From assembly GCA_964430475.1 (NCBI GenBank), contig CAYSEQ010000008.1:1-41236 (forward strand): DNA of 41,236 bases, in the 5' to 3' direction. This DNA is from CAYSEQ01 sp964430475. GTDB taxonomy: Bacteria > Patescibacteriota > Microgenomatia > UBA8517. The stretch's first letter is position 1; every line of letters begins with the position of its first letter. This document shows positions 38,301-41,236 of the stretch, in pieces. The notes under the pieces were generated by a model, which saw only the letters and a list, made by a program, of their open reading frames with translations, searched no databases and was not told the DNA's origin. Made by a program: the position numbers and the translations under genes.

Positions 38301-40780
38301 TCAGTAAAGTAGCGATAAATCGGGTAAGTGGTTTTGTTTATGACATCGTATCCGGTGCCGGTTTGCTCTTGGCGATAGATAATCTCCGTAACATCCGCCG
38401 TAATATTCCAGCCCGAAACCGGATTGCCGAGGTAGTTGTCGGAAACCCACCACGGATCACCCCTTTGAATTTTATCCAAAACTATATTTCTTAGATTGAG
38501 GTTAAAGTGGTTCGTTCTTTCGGTTATAGTTTGCTCGCTTCGCAAGTCAATTCTCGGCCCAAAAACCAAAACCGACGTATTGGCGGTAATTTCCCCTTCC
38601 TCGGCCACGGCCGGAGAAACGGTCAAACCAAGGTACCTCGGCCAATAGCCGTACTGAGTTTCTTGGTAATCGGTTTTAATTGAAAATGAACCCTCTCCAT
38701 TTTGATTTAGCTGAACTTCACCGCTGATTTGCCGGTTGAGATAGCCGTTGTATTTCAATTTCAGATTGGCAACCGGCGTACCCTCAAAAAACTCGGCTTT
38801 CACTTTGTAAATTATGGTGTCTTCGGCGAAAACCGCGTTCTTGTCGGGAGTCAAAGTTAGTCGGTAAGCCGGCTTGATGTAGGTTTTGACATTGATGGTT
38901 TCGGAAATAATAATTTCATCGCCTCGCTTGACGCTTAATTGATAAAGCCCCGGCTTAAGGTCGGAAAAGGCTATGTTTCCGGTAAGAGTGTAAAAGTCGC
39001 TGATAACTGTATCTGTTTTTCCGTAAACTGTTATATCATCTTGCGACGTGCCTTCCCAAAACGGATTGGTAAGCTGAACAGTAATTTTCTCTCCTTTAAC
39101 ATCCGTGCCGTTGCGCTGTTTGACAATGCCCCAGAAATAAACTTTGTCGCTGGGCAGATAAACGGTTTTGTCGGTTGAAAAGTAATTCCACCAAGAATCA
39201 GGCGGGTTCACTTTTGAGAACGAGCCGTATTCGTTTTCCGTCGGAATTGCGAGCTGTCTTCCGCCGGAATTGACTATATAGAAGTAAGTGGGTGGCGCGG
39301 AATACCAGTACGACTCGCCGCGCTCTCTTATTAGTTGTCGCGGTGTGTCAAACATTGCCACGCCGTCGCTATTGCTTCTGCCGACATTTTTTCCTTCAAA
39401 AGAAACTTCGGCATTAGCGATGTTGGCGCCGTTTTGTAAGTCCTTGAACCACAGAAGCGTTTTTGTGCTGCTGATGGCGGAAAAGCTGGCCAGGGGCGTT
39501 ATCTGAAACCAAACCTGTTTGCGTTCGTTGTTGATCGTGGTTTCGGCAATGTAAAATCCTTCGCCGAGTTTTTGCGGTATTCTGACAAAACGGACGTTTG
39601 CTTGTTCTTCAAGAGGAACATTTGATTCAAAAATTTTTTTGTCACTTGGAAGGTTTACTGGATTATAAGCGTGGTAACGGGCCCAGCCGCTTTCAGCCGT
39701 TATAGTATTCTTGTACGTTTCAACAAATTCATTTATGTTATCCAACTTGTAGATAGTAAGCGGAATCGTGTTTGTCTGGAGATTGGAGTAGCTTACTTGG
39801 AAAGTGGCTTCGTTGTCCGGCTTGAACTCCCAGAATCTTTTTGAAAAATCAAAGAACGGCCGCGGAACTCCGGTGTATCGCTCGCTGGTTTCAAACTTTA
39901 TTTCGGCATCCTCTGTTAATGTGTCATCACTGCCCTGCGCGCGAATCCCAGATTTTATTTTGATTGTGTAAAGAGTTCGCGGAGCCAGTTCTTCCAAGGG
40001 GACAAAAACGAGAACATTGCGGTGAACCTCAAATCTTCCGCGAACAGATGGCGATATTTCAAACGAGGATTGGGGATTGACAAGATTTTCCCGGTTGAAA
40101 GTAATTTCAATACCGGTATTTGTCGGCACAAAAGTCGCCTTGTCTCTCGGAAGTGAAGCGATAATTTGAAACGGCGCTTTGACTTGGTAGGCCCAGCTAT
40201 AAGTTCGTGCGGCGATTGGTCCTTTGGCAATTGTGATGGAATAGACCACGTTTTCCGAAAGAGCATTGACCGGAGTTATCTCAAAAATACTGCTCCCGCT
40301 TCCGATTTTTCTGATTTTGTATTCAATGTCCGGCTCAAATTTCAAATATCTTTGCACAACCGTAGCGTTAAGATCCGCGCTACTTTTCAAAATAAACGAA
40401 GTTTCTGGTTTAATGCCCGCCGCGTCGGCAATTTGCGGAGTAAGTTCAAACTCGGACAACTCCTCTTTCAAAAAGATTTTTTGATATAAAAACAGCGATA
40501 CGAGTATAACCAAAACTAAACCGCCCAAGACATAATAAGTTTTTTGGGATTTAAAACGTGTTTTCAATGAATCAAAAAATCTTTTTGCCGAACTTGGTTT
40601 TTCGACCGGTATCGTTGAAGCTATAAATTCTTGCCGAGGAACAGCGCTTTCAAATTCTCCAAGAGCTTTCGCAACGTCAGTTTCTTGCCAGCCGGCCTCA
40701 AGCAAAGAACGGCGAATGTCTTCTTTCGCCTGCCCGGCCTTTAACGCTTCTTGGATATAATTTTTAAGTTGTTCGTTCAC
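35297..40780 (-). CDS. Giant membrane-anchored alpha-2-macroglobulin with an inserted Hint domain
   Basis: A 1827-aa protein. Residues 1-40 form a small UBA-like helical domain (EQLKNYIQEALKAGQAKEDI). A membrane anchor follows at about 80-100, then a chain of beta-sandwich MG domains. A Hint domain (1075-1202) sits in the Gly-rich bait region, and then comes the A2M domain (FDVPDNLTSWRITAQAITKD) with the helical toroid. Where thioester members have GCxEQ this one reads QAGPRLDQKFAG, so the thioester Cys is missing. Such proteins guard the envelope by trapping proteases. The GTG at 40780 is preferred over 40822: it follows TATATT by 8 nt and begins the conserved domain. Upstream lies the right inverted repeat. 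Confidence 0.88.
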   Translation of the reverse strand: MNEQLKNYIQEALKAGQAKEDIRRSLLEAGWQETDVAKALGEFESAVPRQEFIASTIPVEKPSSAKRFFDSLKTRFKSQKTYYVLGGLVLVILVSLFLYQKIFLKEELSEFELTPQIADAAGIKPETSFILKSSADLNATVVQRYLKFEPDIEYKIRKIGSGSSIFEITPVNALSENVVYSITIAKGPIAARTYSWAYQVKAPFQIIASLPRDKATFVPTNTGIEITFNRENLVNPQSSFEISPSVRGRFEVHRNVLVFVPLEELAPRTLYTIKIKSGIRAQGSDDTLTEDAEIKFETSERYTGVPRPFFDFSKRFWEFKPDNEATFQVSYSNLQTNTIPLTIYKLDNINEFVETYKNTITAESGWARYHAYNPVNLPSDKKIFESNVPLEEQANVRFVRIPQKLGEGFYIAETTINNERKQVWFQITPLASFSAISSTKTLLWFKDLQNGANIANAEVSFEGKNVGRSNSDGVAMFDTPRQLIRERGESYWYSAPPTYFYIVNSGGRQLAIPTENEYGSFSKVNPPDSWWNYFSTDKTVYLPSDKVYFWGIVKQRNGTDVKGEKITVQLTNPFWEGTSQDDITVYGKTDTVISDFYTLTGNIAFSDLKPGLYQLSVKRGDEIIISETINVKTYIKPAYRLTLTPDKNAVFAEDTIIYKVKAEFFEGTPVANLKLKYNGYLNRQISGEVQLNQNGEGSFSIKTDYQETQYGYWPRYLGLTVSPAVAEEGEITANTSVLVFGPRIDLRSEQTITERTNHFNLNLRNIVLDKIQRGDPWWVSDNYLGNPVSGWNITADVTEIIYRQEQTGTGYDVINKTTYPIYRYFTEERPVRQDTLTTDGAGNARYEWTAEENKTYRVTFAARDAAGRLVKRQHYVYGGSFSYFGFYDARGAVLKNLDEGKNKYKLGDAMRLQMQNIGGNALEPGSGRFIFVRMVNGISSYQITDSPNYNDTFKDSYIPNVQIMGVWFTGLRFSNSYSANLPFDSDEHRLNVEVTKDKERYRPRDKVNLVIRVTDKNGNPKQAEVNIAGIDEAVFSLNPIEKDITNLLYRNVFSSVAVRSSHLTPLESGAEGGGCFAPGTMVLTPKGEKAIENLRVGDEILTRKSETSSKLVKTKIKQIGSYLVDGYIVVNNKLRLTPNHTLFVNGSWKRVGEIEVGDVLTIQNGKPEKVASLSFVQEWGLVYNIELENYHTYFANGIYVHNEEKGGGIERADFRDLAIYESVHTDSSGRAQVSFDVPDNLTSWRITAQAITKDLFAGKIVDFVPVGLPFFVESTLNRTYLAGDNLTLRARVSGTANVQNNITYTVESETLPFGKIERTGENVIEIPLGQLPAGKHKIKISAKSGNYSDTIVRDLNVLTSYFSQNTSEFYELSPNLTNIQGAAKGYTTLSFMSYERGRFYNALRRLSWQAGPRLDQKFAGVFAKSYLNRFFGETNELGDTDALSYQYQGGATLLPYSDVDLELSAKFANLIQGEPITADPDGLKRYFYTSLTDRKADLSRISAALYGLSVFKEPVLVTIQNIKNDRNLTLKDKIYIALALDNLGAKEEARAYYKAEIKPNLTSREPYTFVNRLQNQDENIIATVLLAGLTASLSEPEADGLGSYALENYPKDTLKNFEMLLYMRSALPLLKGGDVGFSYQTGQKSGSKTLKNNEVFRLELSREELAAVKFSNITGRIGLVSTFEKESTPTEARKDMSINVSRTYSVDGKQTIQFKEGDLVRIDLAPTFAPGSLEGSYQVVDYLPSGLRAVTNIQTAPFRQDGQYPRFPSSIEDQKITFVVWKSFPRPFFYYARVVSKGDYKAEPALIQSLRSAESSNISNEANIIIR
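37175..37558 (-). other. Hint (intein-like, BIL) domain within the macroglobulin
   Basis: A 128-aa insert. It begins with Cys1 in CFAPGTMVLTPKGEKAIENL, has the block B motif LRLTPNHTLFVNG (TxxH), and ends in NIELENYHTYFANGIYVHN (His-Asn at the last two places). The next residue is Glu and not Cys, Ser or Thr, so true protein splicing is unlikely. Cleavage, as in bacterial intein-like domains, is possible. It is too short for a homing endonuclease. It is framed by AEGGG and EEKGGG linkers. Confidence 0.88.
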
Positions 40781-40788
40781 TAAATATA

Positions 40789-40794
40789 AATATA
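40789..40794 (-). promoter_or_regulatory. -10 box of the macroglobulin gene
   Basis: Minus-strand TATATT, eight bases, GTG at 40780. No good -35 is seen; the right inverted repeat begins 45 bp farther upstream. Confidence 0.4.
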
Positions 40795-40839
40795 GTTTGC
40801 CACAAATATAGTTTTTCCACAATGTGTTTAAGTCAATCT

Positions 40840-41184
40840 TCCTCCGCTTCCGTCCGGCGAGCCCCGTTAGAAAGTCCTTTTTCTCAACTCGGCGGACAAA
40901 ATTTTATTCTTCACTTTTGTAATGATAACTTTCTAACGGGGCGAGCCGTAGCCGCGCGGCTTGGGGTGGGAAGCGGCGGCGCGTTCTCCGTCAGGAGAAA
41001 GGCAAAGCAGAAATTTTTCTACCCTAAAAGAAAAATTTAAAAATGATGTGCGCCAAAAAAAATGATTGAAAAATTTCTGCTTTGCTCCTGCCGTTAGGTA
41101 GTCGCGCCGCCCGCAGGCAGCGGGCACTGGTAATTTTCAAGAATTTCTGATAAAATAAGTTCGAGCGGAATTGTATAAAGGCAC
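40840..41184 (-). repeat. 345-bp inverted repeat, right copy
   Basis: Perfect reverse complement of 33197-33541. The sequence beyond it (41185-41236) shows no similarity to the left flank, no duplicated target bases and no recognisable gene. Confidence 0.97.
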
Positions 41185-41236
41185 ACCTTCTTTACTAGAG
41201 CTCAGCAAGTTCCTGTCTTTTCCCCGATTGTTTAAC

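Larger units (their letters stand above)
33197..41184. mobile_element. Putative insertion or invertible block bounded by inverted repeats
   Basis: Two genes, both on the minus strand, sit between perfect 345-bp inverted repeats. The block is visibly richer in G+C (many GGC, GCG and CCG codons) than the AT-rich genes to its left, and lies just after a tRNA gene. No transposase or integrase is inside, and the bases outside the repeats show no matching target duplication. It could be a transferred cassette, a segment that inverts by recombination between the repeats, or partly an assembly effect. Confidence 0.5.

Noticed and set aside
40840..41184. Integron attC site in the repeat (GTTAGGT and TTCTAAC pieces)
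   Set aside because: The core sites are in the wrong order or spacing for attC, the element is too long, and there is no integrase.
1..41236. CRISPR arrays, prophage or rRNA genes
   Set aside because: No regularly spaced direct repeats, phage structural genes or rRNA sequence were seen in the window.

Overview
The window looks like a scaffold from an uncultured Candidate Phyla Radiation (Patescibacteria) bacterium, most plausibly of the Microgenomates group. This rests on AT-rich DNA, very compact genes, short versions of central enzymes (220-aa archaeal-type TIM, 300-aa PGK), many small membrane-anchored proteins of CPR-type families, and a B12-dependent ribonucleotide reductase with no cobalamin synthesis genes in view. 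The lineage is inference; no 16S rRNA gene is present.

Layout. 1-1.5 kb: tRNA-Asn, a small DUF5698-type membrane protein and a decaying AbiE-like toxin-antitoxin pair. 1.5-3.4 kb: an unrecognised zinc-ribbon protein behind a cobalamin riboswitch, divergent from a VIT1/CCC1-type metal transporter. 3.8-6 kb: envelope proteins (anti-sigma-K-like, secreted, cupredoxin) and a glutaredoxin. 6-17.3 kb: carbon metabolism (TIM, RpiB, PGK, GAPDH, ribulose-phosphate epimerase, split transketolase, class I aldolase, PfkB-type kinase, 2-hydroxyacid dehydrogenase) with a dual-specificity phosphatase, a LOG-family protein and small membrane proteins. 17.4-24.3 kb: a beta-lactamase-fold serine hydrolase and two bifunctional penicillin-binding proteins. 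24.4-26.3 kb: a HEPN-like protein, a CPBP protease and a DUF5667-type protein. 26.5-30.2 kb: nrdR, nrdJ and a cobalamin adenosyltransferase behind a candidate NrdR box. 30.2-33.2 kb: a scaffold gap, a T4SS-like ATPase and a rare tRNA-Ile(UAU). 33.2-41.2 kb: a more GC-rich block bounded by 345-bp perfect inverted repeats and carrying a MEMO-CapA fusion and a giant alpha-2-macroglobulin with a Hint (intein-like) domain inserted in its bait region.

How it fits together. The sugar genes supply lower glycolysis and the non-oxidative pentose phosphate interconversions, which yield ribose phosphate. NrdJ with the adenosyltransferase turns ribonucleotides into deoxyribonucleotides using scavenged B12, and the riboswitch reports B12 status to an uncharacterised gene. 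A striking genome-wide habit is the promoter layout: at least a dozen genes have a -10 box, often of the extended TGn type, only 6-10 nt before the start codon, which implies leaderless or nearly leaderless mRNAs. Genes inside operons use Shine-Dalgarno sites or stop-start overlap instead.

The strongest candidates for something new are the Hint-in-bait macroglobulin inside the inverted-repeat block, the B12-riboswitch-controlled orphan gene, and the leaderless promoter architecture. The 100-N gap at 30227-30326 is probably artificial, because both sides carry the same 55 bases.
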